Source: CALFCE01 sp964411665
GTDB taxonomy: Bacteria; Pseudomonadota; Gammaproteobacteria; Granulosicoccales; Granulosicoccaceae
Length of the DNA: 64,000 bases
Assembly (NCBI GenBank): GCA_964411665.1
Contig: CAYPMR010000007.1
Coordinates: 22,332 to 86,331, forward strand
Direction of reading: 5' to 3'
The position numbers and the translations under genes were made by a program. The notes beneath the pieces are model-generated. The model did no database searches and was not told where the DNA came from. It saw only the letters and a list, made by a program, of their open reading frames with translations. Each line of letters starts with the position of its first letter. The stretch's first letter is position 1. Shown here piece after piece: positions 52,669-61,422 of this stretch.

Positions 52669-54228
52669 TCATTCCCACTCAATCGTGCCGGGTGGTTTAC
52701 TGGATATGTCATAAACGACACGGGCTATTTCAGGTACTTCATTGAGAATACGACTGGCTACCGCATCGAGAAAATCTGGCGGAAATTGTGTCGCATGTGC
52801 CGTCATAAAATCGATAGTCTCAACCGCACGTAAAGCCACGACATAACCATAGCGTCGACCGTCGCCCGTGACCCCTACCGACTTGACCGGCAGAAAAACA
52901 GCAAAAGCCTGAGAAACACTGCGGTATAAATCATTCGCATGCAGCTCAGCCATATAGATTGCATCTGCGCGACGTAAAATATCCGCCGCTTCCTCGCTAA
53001 CTTCACCCAATATACGTACGCCCAGTCCAGGACCAGGAAACGGATGACGTTCAACCATTGTCTGCGACAGTCCAAGCTCTACCCCGATACGCCTGACCTC
53101 GTCTTTAAATAATTCACGCAGCGGTTCGATCAACGAAAACTGCATGTCATCCGGCAGGCCGCCAACATTGTGGTGTGACTTGATAACATGCGCTTTGCCG
53201 CCAGCTACTCCGGCAGATTCAATCACATCAGGATAGATCGTGCCCTGTGCCAACCATTTAGCTGATGTCAGTTTGCGTGCTTCTTCTTCAAACACCGCAA
53301 TAAATTCATTACCAATAATCTTGCGCTTTTGCTCTGGCTCGTCGATGCCAATAAGTTTTTGCAGAAAGCGTTGCTGTGCGTTTACACGTATGACATTGAC
53401 ACCGAGATTCTCGGAGAACATTTGCATGACCTGATTACCTTCATCAAGACGCAACAGTCCGTTATCAACAAACACACATTGCAACTGTGAACCGATTGCC
53501 TTATGTAATAACAAGGCGACAACCGATGAATCAACACCTCCGGATAACGCCAGCAGCACTTGATCAGCACCTACCTGCTCACGGATGCGGGTCACTGCAT
53601 CACTAATGATGTTGCCCGAGGTCCAGTCGCCTGCACAGCCACAGATACTGATGGCAAAATTGGATAGCAAGCTTGTACCACCACTGGTGTGAGTGACTTC
53701 CGGGTGAAACTGAACGCCGTAATAGTGCCTTGCGGTATCAGCCATCGCAGCGATGGGTGCATTGTCGCTTGCCGCTATACAACTGAAACCAGTGGGAAGC
53801 TGCTCGACACGATCACCATGACTCATCCAGACACTGGCCGATTCACCAACCTTGGCAAAGACATCCAACAAGGGATTATCTTCCAGACTCTGCACAACCG
53901 CCTGACCGAACTCACTCACACCCGTGTTCTTTACATCGCCACCAAAATACATTGCCATCGCCTGCATGCCATAGCAAATACCCAGTACAGGGGTCTCCAG
54001 TTCGAAGACAACAGCAGGTATGACGGGGGCGTCAGTACCGATCGTCGACTCAGGACCACCGGACAGGATCAAGCCTTTGGGTGAAAAATCACGGATACGA
54101 CCAGGCGCTACATCCCAGGGGAATATTTCGCAATAGACACCAATTTCGCGCAAGCGCCGAGCAATTAATTGTGTGTATTGCGATCCAAAATCCAGGATCA
54201 GCAAACGCTCTTGATGTATGTCTTTCAC
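52669..54228 (-). CDS. guaA: GMP synthase (glutamine-hydrolysing)
   Basis: 519 residues. N-terminal class I glutamine amidotransferase with the nucleophile Cys in VLGICYGMQAM and the His/Glu in QFHPEVTHT; ATP pyrophosphatase P-loop in LALSGGVDSSVVA; C-terminal dimerisation domain ending PGTIEWE as in all GuaA. Converts XMP to GMP. Downstream of guaB, 72 bases apart. Confidence 0.97.
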   Translation of the reverse strand: MKDIHQERLLILDFGSQYTQLIARRLREIGVYCEIFPWDVAPGRIRDFSPKGLILSGGPESTIGTDAPVIPAVVFELETPVLGICYGMQAMAMYFGGDVKNTGVSEFGQAVVQSLEDNPLLDVFAKVGESASVWMSHGDRVEQLPTGFSCIAASDNAPIAAMADTARHYYGVQFHPEVTHTSGGTSLLSNFAISICGCAGDWTSGNIISDAVTRIREQVGADQVLLALSGGVDSSVVALLLHKAIGSQLQCVFVDNGLLRLDEGNQVMQMFSENLGVNVIRVNAQQRFLQKLIGIDEPEQKRKIIGNEFIAVFEEEARKLTSAKWLAQGTIYPDVIESAGVAGGKAHVIKSHHNVGGLPDDMQFSLIEPLRELFKDEVRRIGVELGLSQTMVERHPFPGPGLGVRILGEVSEEAADILRRADAIYMAELHANDLYRSVSQAFAVFLPVKSVGVTGDGRRYGYVVALRAVETIDFMTAHATQFPPDFLDAVASRILNEVPEIARVVYDISSKPPGTIEWE

Positions 54229-54300
54229 TGCAAACCGGGTTGATAAGTTAGTTGATTACAAACCCGCTAACGACAGCAGGCATGTCAATCACACACGCGA

Positions 54301-55758
54301 CTACAAACGATAATTGGGTGCTTCTTTCGTAATTTGTACATCATGCACATGGCTCTCGCGCATACCGGCTGAGGTTATGCGTACGAAGCGGGCTTTCTCC
54401 TGCATGGCATTGATATCCTCAGCTCCACAGTAACCCATGCTTGAACGTAAGCCGCCGAGTAGTTGGTGAACAATGGCGCTTATAGGTCCCTTGTAGGGCA
54501 CACGACCCTCAATGCCTTCCGGCACCAGTTTGTCTGCCTCATTTTCGTCATCCTGAAAATAACGATCACTCGAACCCTGTTGCATGGCACCAATTGATCC
54601 CATGCCACGATAGGATTTGTAGGATCGGCCTTGAAACAGTTCTACTTCACCGGGCGCCTCCTCTGTGCCAGCGAGCAGACTGCCAATCATCACAACATCA
54701 GCACCTGCTGCAATGGCTTTTGCCAAGTCACCGGAATAACGTATCCCGCCATCAGCTATAACCGGCAAACCATGCTTTCTGACAGCTGCCGAGACATTAC
54801 TGATTGCAGTAATTTGTGGCACGCCAACCCCGGCAACAACGCGGGTTGTACAAATCGAACCAGGCCCTATGCCAACTTTGACTGCATCAACGCCAGCTGC
54901 CATCAAATCGATAGCAGCATCGGCTGTCGCTATATTGCCGCCTATGATGCTGATATCAGAATGGGCCTTTTTTATTTGTTTAATCGTCTCGAGAACACCA
55001 CGCGAATGTCCATGCGCTGTATCGACAACCAAAACGTCAACACCGGCTTCAACCAAAGCTGCAGCTCGCTCGATGGTATCGGCTCCCGTACCAACAGCGG
55101 CGGCAGCGATCAGACGGCCCTGCGCATCCTTGCAAGCACGCGGGTAGTCCGTAGCATTTTGAATATCTTTAACGGTGATCATGCCACGCAACTCGAAGTT
55201 GTCATTAACAATCAAGACTCGCTCGATACGGTTTTTATGCAGAGCTTCAATTGCACAAGCTCGGTCGCTGCCTTCGGGGACGGTAACCAGACGTTCACCG
55301 GGAGTCATAATCTCGACCACAGGCCTGTCGAGATTTTTTTCAAAACGGATATCGCGCTTGGTAACAATGCCGACAAGTTTGCCATTCTCCTCAACAGGCA
55401 GACCTGAAATACCCTTTCGATTTGTCAATTCAAGCACTTCGGAAATAAGGGTTTGCGGAGCGATGGTAATCGGGTCGGTTACCACACCGCTCTCATGCTT
55501 TTTGACACGTGTGACTGCGGCCGCCTGCTCGATCGGTGTTAGATTTTTATGAATGACACCCATGCCACCCTCTTGCGCCATCGCAATAGCCAGACGAGAA
55601 TCAGTAACCGTGTCCATCGCAGCTGAGAGCAATGGCATATTCAGATTTATCTGTTGCGTCAGGCGCGTGCTGATAGAGACATCTCTGGGCAACACATCAG
55701 ATCGGTTAGGTGTCAGGAGAACATCATCGAATGTCAGAGCGTCTGATATAGCGACCAT
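54301..55758 (-). CDS. guaB: Inosine-5'-monophosphate dehydrogenase
   Basis: 485 residues from the ATG at 55758 (MVAISDALTFDDVLLTPNRS fits the family start; a TTG at 55788 adds ten unlikely residues). TIM barrel interrupted by two CBS domains (about 95-215). Catalytic Cys in GPGSICTTRVVAGVG, and the flap region with YRGMGSIGAM. Makes XMP for guanine nucleotides. Operon guaB-guaA. Confidence 0.97.
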   Translation of the reverse strand: MVAISDALTFDDVLLTPNRSDVLPRDVSISTRLTQQINLNMPLLSAAMDTVTDSRLAIAMAQEGGMGVIHKNLTPIEQAAAVTRVKKHESGVVTDPITIAPQTLISEVLELTNRKGISGLPVEENGKLVGIVTKRDIRFEKNLDRPVVEIMTPGERLVTVPEGSDRACAIEALHKNRIERVLIVNDNFELRGMITVKDIQNATDYPRACKDAQGRLIAAAAVGTGADTIERAAALVEAGVDVLVVDTAHGHSRGVLETIKQIKKAHSDISIIGGNIATADAAIDLMAAGVDAVKVGIGPGSICTTRVVAGVGVPQITAISNVSAAVRKHGLPVIADGGIRYSGDLAKAIAAGADVVMIGSLLAGTEEAPGEVELFQGRSYKSYRGMGSIGAMQQGSSDRYFQDDENEADKLVPEGIEGRVPYKGPISAIVHQLLGGLRSSMGYCGAEDINAMQEKARFVRITSAGMRESHVHDVQITKEAPNYRL

Positions 55759-56145
55759 TAACCACCAGAGTGTTTGGAAAGGGAGCAAAAATTTGGAGCG
55801 CGCAGTATAACTGTTTGAGGATCTTTATACAGATGCAGCTGAAATTCATCGAATACGGAGGGATTTTCAATATCCAGGGTCACTTTTTTGCTTGCAACCC
55901 TGCAATACATTGCAAAATATTCATTATATTATTGATATTTATAAGAAAATATTTTAACTACAGTCATGCTTTTTCAACGGCAAACATACTTATATGTCAT
56001 TTTTTTAGCGAAAATGCTGTATAAAAACCGTTATTGACTGAACAATTATCCGTCTAAATTTGCAAATGTGCATCATTTTTGCTAAAAAACGCGGCTGCCG
56101 TTAGTCAGGCATACAGTCCTAATTCATTTGAGGGGTGTAACTTCA
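55759..56145. promoter_or_regulatory. A+T-rich divergent control region of guaBA and the DksA gene
   Basis: 387 bases, strikingly A+T-rich around 55900-56030. Candidate plus-strand promoter elements are TATAAA (56020-56025) and TTGACT (56034-56039), not in an ideal pairing. A Shine-Dalgarno-like GAGGGG precedes the DksA ATG by about 11 bases. No gene or RNA recognised; the A+T block may bind nucleoid proteins. Confidence 0.4.
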
Positions 56146-57177
56146 ATGGCCAAAAAGGTCGCAAAAAAAGTGTCAGGGAAAGCTGCTTCGAAGAGCAAAG
56201 TTGCTGGTAAGAAAAAAGCGGCTGGCAAGAAAGTGGCTGCCCAGGCATCAACGAGCGCGAAAACAAAGTCAGCCACCTCTGGTGAAAAGAAAACAACACC
56301 CAAACAAGCCAAAAAAACTGTGACGAAAAAAGTTGTAAGTAAGAAAAAAACGACGGGCAAGAAGGCTGCCGCCAAAAAAACCACCAAAGCCGCAGCGAAA
56401 ACCACAGCCAAAAAGCCAGCAACCTCCAGCAAAAAGAAAGCTAGCTCCAAAGCTAATGCTACGCCAGCCAAGGCCGTCGAAAGTAAAAGCCCGGCCAGTA
56501 AAAAAGACCCGACCAAGAAGGTAGCGGCGAAAACGGCCAGTAAAAAAACCGCAGCCAAAAAGACAGAATCGACAGCTACGCCGAAAAAAGCCGCCGCTGT
56601 TGAAGAGAAATCGGCTGCCACCAAAAAAACCGCTACTAAAAAGACTGCAAGCAAGAAAACCTCGGCTAAAGACAAAGCTGCTAGTTCAGCGGAAGCTGAA
56701 GAAGCCGCAGCTGCTGAGGCTGCTGCCAAGGCCAAAGCCAATGCTGTACAGATTGAGATCAATCCGCTTGAAGCGACAGAGATAAAACGATACGAGCGTA
56801 ATCAAAGCGGCGCCTACATGAACGACACCCAAAAAGATCGCTTTCGGGATATTTTGAAAGAATGGAAGGTGCAACTCATGGAAGAAGTTGACCGCACCGT
56901 CGGACACATGAAAGACGACGCTACCAATTTTCCGGACCCCAATGATCGCGCAACCCAGGAAGAAGAATTCAGTCTGGAATTACGCACCAGAGACAGGGAA
57001 CGCAAACTGCTCAAAAAGATCAACGAAGCGCAAAAGCGTCTTGACGATGATGAGTACGGCTACTGTGAAGAATGCGGTATCGAAATTGGTGTTGAGCGAC
57101 TTGAAGCCCGTCCAACAGCTGAACTGTGCTTCGACTGCAAAACGCTGGAAGAAAAGCGCGAAAGACAAATCGCCTGA
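56146..57177 (+). CDS. dksA: DksA with a long histone-H1-like N-terminal tail
   Basis: 343 residues; E. coli DksA has 151. Residues ~1-195 are almost only Lys, Ala, Thr and Ser in KKxxAKK-type repeats, like AlgP or histone H1. A short Ala/Glu helix (EAEEAAAAEAAAKAKA) links to a normal DksA from about residue 220: coiled coil with the acidic tip NFPDPNDRA, EEEFSLELRTRDRERKLLKK and a four-cysteine zinc site (Cys307, 310, 328, 331; spacing as in E. coli). The core should bind in the RNA polymerase secondary channel with ppGpp. The tail should bind DNA or polyanions. gluQ follows, as is usual. Confidence 0.92.
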   Translation: MAKKVAKKVSGKAASKSKVAGKKKAAGKKVAAQASTSAKTKSATSGEKKTTPKQAKKTVTKKVVSKKKTTGKKAAAKKTTKAAAKTTAKKPATSSKKKASSKANATPAKAVESKSPASKKDPTKKVAAKTASKKTAAKKTESTATPKKAAAVEEKSAATKKTATKKTASKKTSAKDKAASSAEAEEAAAAEAAAKAKANAVQIEINPLEATEIKRYERNQSGAYMNDTQKDRFRDILKEWKVQLMEEVDRTVGHMKDDATNFPDPNDRATQEEEFSLELRTRDRERKLLKKINEAQKRLDDDEYGYCEECGIEIGVERLEARPTAELCFDCKTLEEKRERQIA

Positions 57178-57221
57178 ATGTGCATCGATAGCGATACGCC
57201 AACCCACTTGCATCTTTAGTC

Positions 57222-58133
57222 TTGGTGTATCGCGGACGATTTGCACCGTCTCCGACAGGCCCGCTGCATCTGGGTTCTCTGGTTGCAGCAGTAGCAAGTT
57301 ATGCTGATACGCTCAAGCAAGCCGGTGAATGGTTTGTACGTATCGACAACATCGACCCTCCCCGAGAGGACCCTGATGCCATCCGTCTGATACTCGCATC
57401 GCTTGATGCTCATGGATTTTTCATTAGAGACAACGGCGCCAAAGACATTGGACAACGCTCTGTTGAATGGAGTTCGCAATCCACATCAATTGTGTTGCAA
57501 GGCGATCGAGTCGATCAATATCACACGGCAATCAATAAACTGACCCACGATGGACTGGTTTTCGCGTGCTGTTGCACGCGCAAATCACTCGCATCGGCTG
57601 AGCGTTATCCAGGCACTTGCGAGAAAGCTGATCTTGCACCATCTGCCAATGCACTGCGGTTAAAATTACCTGACGGTCGATACGAATTTGTTGATGGTAT
57701 CTACGGCAAGGTTAGCGAGAATGTTGCGAGCAGACTGGGAGCGATGGTTATTCGCCGACGTGACGGCTTGTGGGCCTACCAACTCGCCAACGTTGTGGAT
57801 GACGCCAGCGATAGCGTCTCCGATATCGTCCGGGGTTTCGATCTGCTGGACAACACGCCAAGACAACTGGCAATGTACCAATGCCTGAACCAGCCTGCAC
57901 CGCGCTACTGCCACGTACCTGTGTTGTGCGATATCGAGGGCAACAAACTGAGCAAACAGACTGGCGCGAAGGCACTGGAGGATGCGCGCGCAATACAGAA
58001 TTTGCAGCTAGTCTGGCGCTTTCTGGGCCAAAGCGAGGTGACAACCGATTCGATCAGCCAATTCTGGCAAAAGGCAGCCACACTGTGGGACCGAACACGC
58101 GTCGCAAAACAGATACCTGTGGCAAAATTATGA
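57222..58133 (+). CDS. gluQ: Glutamyl-Q tRNA(Asp) synthetase
   Basis: 303 residues, TTG start (GTG next). Truncated glutamyl-tRNA synthetase core: FAPSPTGPLHLGSLVAA (HIGH class motif), zinc-type cysteines in CCCTRKSL and YPGTC, GNKLSKQTGA as the KMSKS equivalent, and no anticodon-binding domain. Glutamylates queuosine in tRNA(Asp). The dksA-gluQ pair is conserved in Gammaproteobacteria. Confidence 0.95.
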   Translation: MVYRGRFAPSPTGPLHLGSLVAAVASYADTLKQAGEWFVRIDNIDPPREDPDAIRLILASLDAHGFFIRDNGAKDIGQRSVEWSSQSTSIVLQGDRVDQYHTAINKLTHDGLVFACCCTRKSLASAERYPGTCEKADLAPSANALRLKLPDGRYEFVDGIYGKVSENVASRLGAMVIRRRDGLWAYQLANVVDDASDSVSDIVRGFDLLDNTPRQLAMYQCLNQPAPRYCHVPVLCDIEGNKLSKQTGAKALEDARAIQNLQLVWRFLGQSEVTTDSISQFWQKAATLWDRTRVAKQIPVAKL

Positions 58134-58218
58134 GCCACTTATTGCGAGATAGCCGCGTAAAAGTCCTTTTGCAAACCCCCTGCTTGCAACCCGGGCGCTG
58201 ACATCGGACTATGCAATC

Positions 58219-58404
58219 ATGAATACGGGCGATCAACGCAACGACCTCACGCTACTGCTGTTTTTTCTGGCTTTGTTTATCTTTCATTCGCCATTTTCCC
58301 GATGGTGGACGGGACTCGGGTTACCCTGGTACACCATATTCCTGTTTTGGTTTTTGCTCATCGCATTGCTGGCTATAAAGCAATGGCGCACCGACGATTC
58401 CTGA
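58219..58404 (+). CDS. Small membrane protein upstream of the sensor kinase (CbrX-like position)
   Basis: 61 residues with two hydrophobic segments: LTLLLFFLALFIFHSPF and WYTIFLFWFLLIALLAI. It ends ten bases before the kinase start. In Pseudomonas a small gene, cbrX, precedes and is translationally coupled to cbrA; position and type agree, but homology cannot be shown by eye. May assist membrane insertion or activity of the kinase. Confidence 0.75.
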   Translation: MNTGDQRNDLTLLLFFLALFIFHSPFSRWWTGLGLPWYTIFLFWFLLIALLAIKQWRTDDS

Positions 58405-58414
58405 ATTCCGTCAC

Positions 58415-61400
58415 ATGGGTATTGAGCTCTGGAATCTGTTTCTGATCGCCATCACCTATCTGGGTGTGCTGTTTCTGATTGCCTACAGTGCAGATGCTGG
58501 CTGGTTACCTGCTCGACTGGTGGATCATCCGGTCGTTTATGCATTGTCGCTAGGTGTGTACGCGACATCCTGGACATTTTACGGTGGCGTCGGTCTCGCC
58601 GAACGCAGCGGCTTTGCGTTTCTGACAATCTACCTGGGCGTTACTGCAGCATTTCTGTTGGGTCCTTATCTGCTACGGCCCATATTGACACTTTGTCGCG
58701 ACTATCAACTCGCATCCATCGCCGATTTACTTGCATTCAGATATGGCGGTCGTGCAACAGGTTCAGTCGTCACCATATTTATGCTGTTCGGAATCCTGCC
58801 CTACATCTCGTTGCAAATTTATGCGGTAACAGAATCCATCCAGGTGCTCACGCGCCAGGTACCACCTGATCTATTAGCCCTGTTCTTTTGCATGGTAGTC
58901 ACCGTGTTTGCCATTTTATTCGGTGCCCGGCATCTGACACCGCGTGAGAAACACAAGGGGCTGGTCGCAGCGATAGCTTTTGAGTCTGCGGTCAAACTAG
59001 TGGCTCTTCTGGTAGCGGGTGGATTTGCAATAACACACGCCTTTGGTGGCTGGAATGCGATGCAACAATGGATTGCATCCAACCCGGAACATTTAAATGA
59101 CCTTTACGCAAAGACCGATACTACTTTGTGGAGTAGCCTGCTTTTGCTCTCGTTCAGCGCTGCTTTTTTACTGCCCCGCCAGTATCACATGACATTTGTT
59201 GAGAACGAGCGACCCGAATCATTAAAAACCGCGTATTGGCTCTTTCCCTTCTATCTCCTGTTACTGAATCTGCCCATCATTCCGATCTTGTTCGCTGGTA
59301 AGCATTTGTCACTGAACACATCACCCGATTTTTATGTGCTGGGTATAACGCTGACACTAGGCAATAGCTGGTTATCCGTGCTGGTATTTCTCGGCGGACT
59401 GTCGGCTGCAACAGCGATGATGATCGTCACCACACTGGCACTGTCCTACATGTGCCTGAATCACTTGTTTTTACCGGCCAGTATTTCCGTGTCACGACCC
59501 GAAAGTAATTTCTACGGCAGAATCCTTTGGAGTAAACGCATCATCATTGCCGCGATCATTGCATCCGGGTATCTGTTCTATCTGGTGATAGAACTGAATC
59601 AGGGATTAGCGGGACTGGGTTTGATTTCGTTTGTAGCGGCCGCACAATTGCTGCCGGGTGTGCTTGGCTTGCTGTTCTGGAACCGCGGTACGCAGACGGG
59701 ATTCCTCGCAGGCCTGACAGGTGGCGCGGTGGTCTGGTTCGCTTTGTTAATCGTGCCCTTGTTGCTCGGCAACGCCGAACCGGAAAGTATGAACAGGCTC
59801 ATGCACAGGCTGGGCTTCGGTGATGTGGATGTCTGGAGCGTATCGAGCTTTTGTTCGCTGGCGGTCAATAGCCTTCTGTACATAGTCGGCTCATTATTAA
59901 CCCAGCGCACCAGCACGGAAATCGAAGCGGCCAATATTTGTACGGGCCGACAATCCCAGACACTACCGCTGGTTGCTACGCTTGGGTCACCCGCCGAATA
60001 CGTGTCCCATCTGGAACGTTTGCTCGGTGTAAGTGCCGCTGACACCGAGGTCTCCAAAGCACTTGAAGAAACACAAATCGATTTCGACGACACGCGTCCT
60101 ACCAGTTTGCTGCGATTTCAAGACCGGTTGGAGAGAAACCTGTCGGGCTTGCTCGGGCCAACTGTTGCACGATTGGCTCTGCGCTCTAGCGGGCCGCTGG
60201 ATAAACCCGCCGAGATTGCCCTCGCCGAAAGTCTGCGCTATACCGAGCAACGTCTTGAAAGATCGCGCGAACAGATGCAGGGAATGACCAAGGAACTTGA
60301 TGATTTGCGCCGCTATTTGCGCAGCGTTCTGCGCGAATTACCACTCGGCGTTTGTACTATCGATCCGAATGGAGACGTGCTGATCTGGAACGATGCGCTA
60401 CAGGCAATTTCCGGCATTGACGAAAACAGAGCCTGCAGCGGACGTCTGGATGACCTGCCAGAACCCTGGAGTCAGTTGTTATTGGAATTTTCTGAATCCA
60501 GTGACAATCACCGTTTCCGTCAACACATAGACCTGCAACGCGAAAGAGCGACATTTAATTTTCATAAAGCCGATGTCGCCTATCCCGCGCTATCTGATCA
60601 ATCAAGTTTCGGTCAGGTTATTCTGGTCGAGGACAGGACAAGTCTGGACACGCTCGAAACCGAACTTGCGCATAGTGAGCGACTGGCGTCGATCGGGCGA
60701 CTGTCAGCCGGTGTTGCCCACGAAATTGGTAACCCGCTAACAGGCATAGCCAGTATTGCTCAAAATCTTGACTACGATCGAGATAGCGATGCTGTCAGCG
60801 AGAGCGCTGGAGACATCCTTGATCAGGTAGACAGAATTAACGGTATCGTCAAATCCCTGCTCGCCTTCTCACGCAGCGACGTGAGCCTCGGCAGCGACCG
60901 AAACACGCTCGACCTGAGAGATTGCATTCGTGAAGCCATACGACTGGTGCGCCTGGATGAGCAAGCGAAGAATATTCAGTTTATCGAGGACTTCGACAAA
61001 CCCTTACCCGTCAACGTCAATGCACAACAATTGGTTCAGGTGTTTGTCAATCTTGTGCAAAATGCCTGTTATGCGTCTCCGCAACAGCAACCCATAACCT
61101 TGCAGGGAGAGATTATCGAGAATCAGGTACTGGTGCGCGTTATGGACAGAGGTACAGGTATTGATGCCGCAGATCAGGCACATATTTTCGAGCCATTTTT
61201 CACAACCAAACCCGTGGGTGATGGCACGGGTCTGGGTTTGCCTTTGGTCTACAGCATTTTGACCCAACACAGCGGTAAAATCAGTGTTAATACAGATCAC
61301 AGCGAAGGCACTTGCTTTGAGTTGTCTTTGCCATTGTCAGACGAAGCTATCGATGAAAACGCCTTATCCAGCGGCCATGCACTGGCTCGACATTCTATTT

Positions 61401-61417
61401 TCAACTCGCAATCCTAG
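58415..61417 (+). CDS. SSS-transporter/PAS/histidine kinase fusion (CbrA/CrbS-like)
   Basis: 1000 residues. Residues 1-490 form a 12-13 helix sodium/solute symporter domain (LYATSWTFYGG-type opening as GVYATSWTFYGGVGLAERSG; FGARHLTPREKHKGLV). A STAC linker follows (about 510-600), then a coiled coil and PAS domain (~640-750) and a kinase core: His769 in GVAHEIGNPLTGI, N box FVNLVQNACYASP, and GDGTGLGLPLVYSIL. Relatives: CbrA of Pseudomonas (carbon/nitrogen balance) and CrbS of Vibrio (acetate switch controlling acs). The regulator and acs follow directly. Confidence 0.93.
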   Translation: MGIELWNLFLIAITYLGVLFLIAYSADAGWLPARLVDHPVVYALSLGVYATSWTFYGGVGLAERSGFAFLTIYLGVTAAFLLGPYLLRPILTLCRDYQLASIADLLAFRYGGRATGSVVTIFMLFGILPYISLQIYAVTESIQVLTRQVPPDLLALFFCMVVTVFAILFGARHLTPREKHKGLVAAIAFESAVKLVALLVAGGFAITHAFGGWNAMQQWIASNPEHLNDLYAKTDTTLWSSLLLLSFSAAFLLPRQYHMTFVENERPESLKTAYWLFPFYLLLLNLPIIPILFAGKHLSLNTSPDFYVLGITLTLGNSWLSVLVFLGGLSAATAMMIVTTLALSYMCLNHLFLPASISVSRPESNFYGRILWSKRIIIAAIIASGYLFYLVIELNQGLAGLGLISFVAAAQLLPGVLGLLFWNRGTQTGFLAGLTGGAVVWFALLIVPLLLGNAEPESMNRLMHRLGFGDVDVWSVSSFCSLAVNSLLYIVGSLLTQRTSTEIEAANICTGRQSQTLPLVATLGSPAEYVSHLERLLGVSAADTEVSKALEETQIDFDDTRPTSLLRFQDRLERNLSGLLGPTVARLALRSSGPLDKPAEIALAESLRYTEQRLERSREQMQGMTKELDDLRRYLRSVLRELPLGVCTIDPNGDVLIWNDALQAISGIDENRACSGRLDDLPEPWSQLLLEFSESSDNHRFRQHIDLQRERATFNFHKADVAYPALSDQSSFGQVILVEDRTSLDTLETELAHSERLASIGRLSAGVAHEIGNPLTGIASIAQNLDYDRDSDAVSESAGDILDQVDRINGIVKSLLAFSRSDVSLGSDRNTLDLRDCIREAIRLVRLDEQAKNIQFIEDFDKPLPVNVNAQQLVQVFVNLVQNACYASPQQQPITLQGEIIENQVLVRVMDRGTGIDAADQAHIFEPFFTTKPVGDGTGLGLPLVYSILTQHSGKISVNTDHSEGTCFELSLPLSDEAIDENALSSGHALARHSIFNSQS

Positions 61418-61422
61418 TTAGC

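Noticed and set aside
54631..55407. 258-codon frame antisense to guaB
   Set aside because: guaB is certain from its Cys loop and CBS domains; the antisense frame has no family features.
56124..56762. Long hydrophobic open frame antisense to the DksA tail
   Set aside because: It is the mirror of the Lys/Ala codon repeats on the other strand, which read as Phe/Leu/Ala; no ribosome binding site or family.
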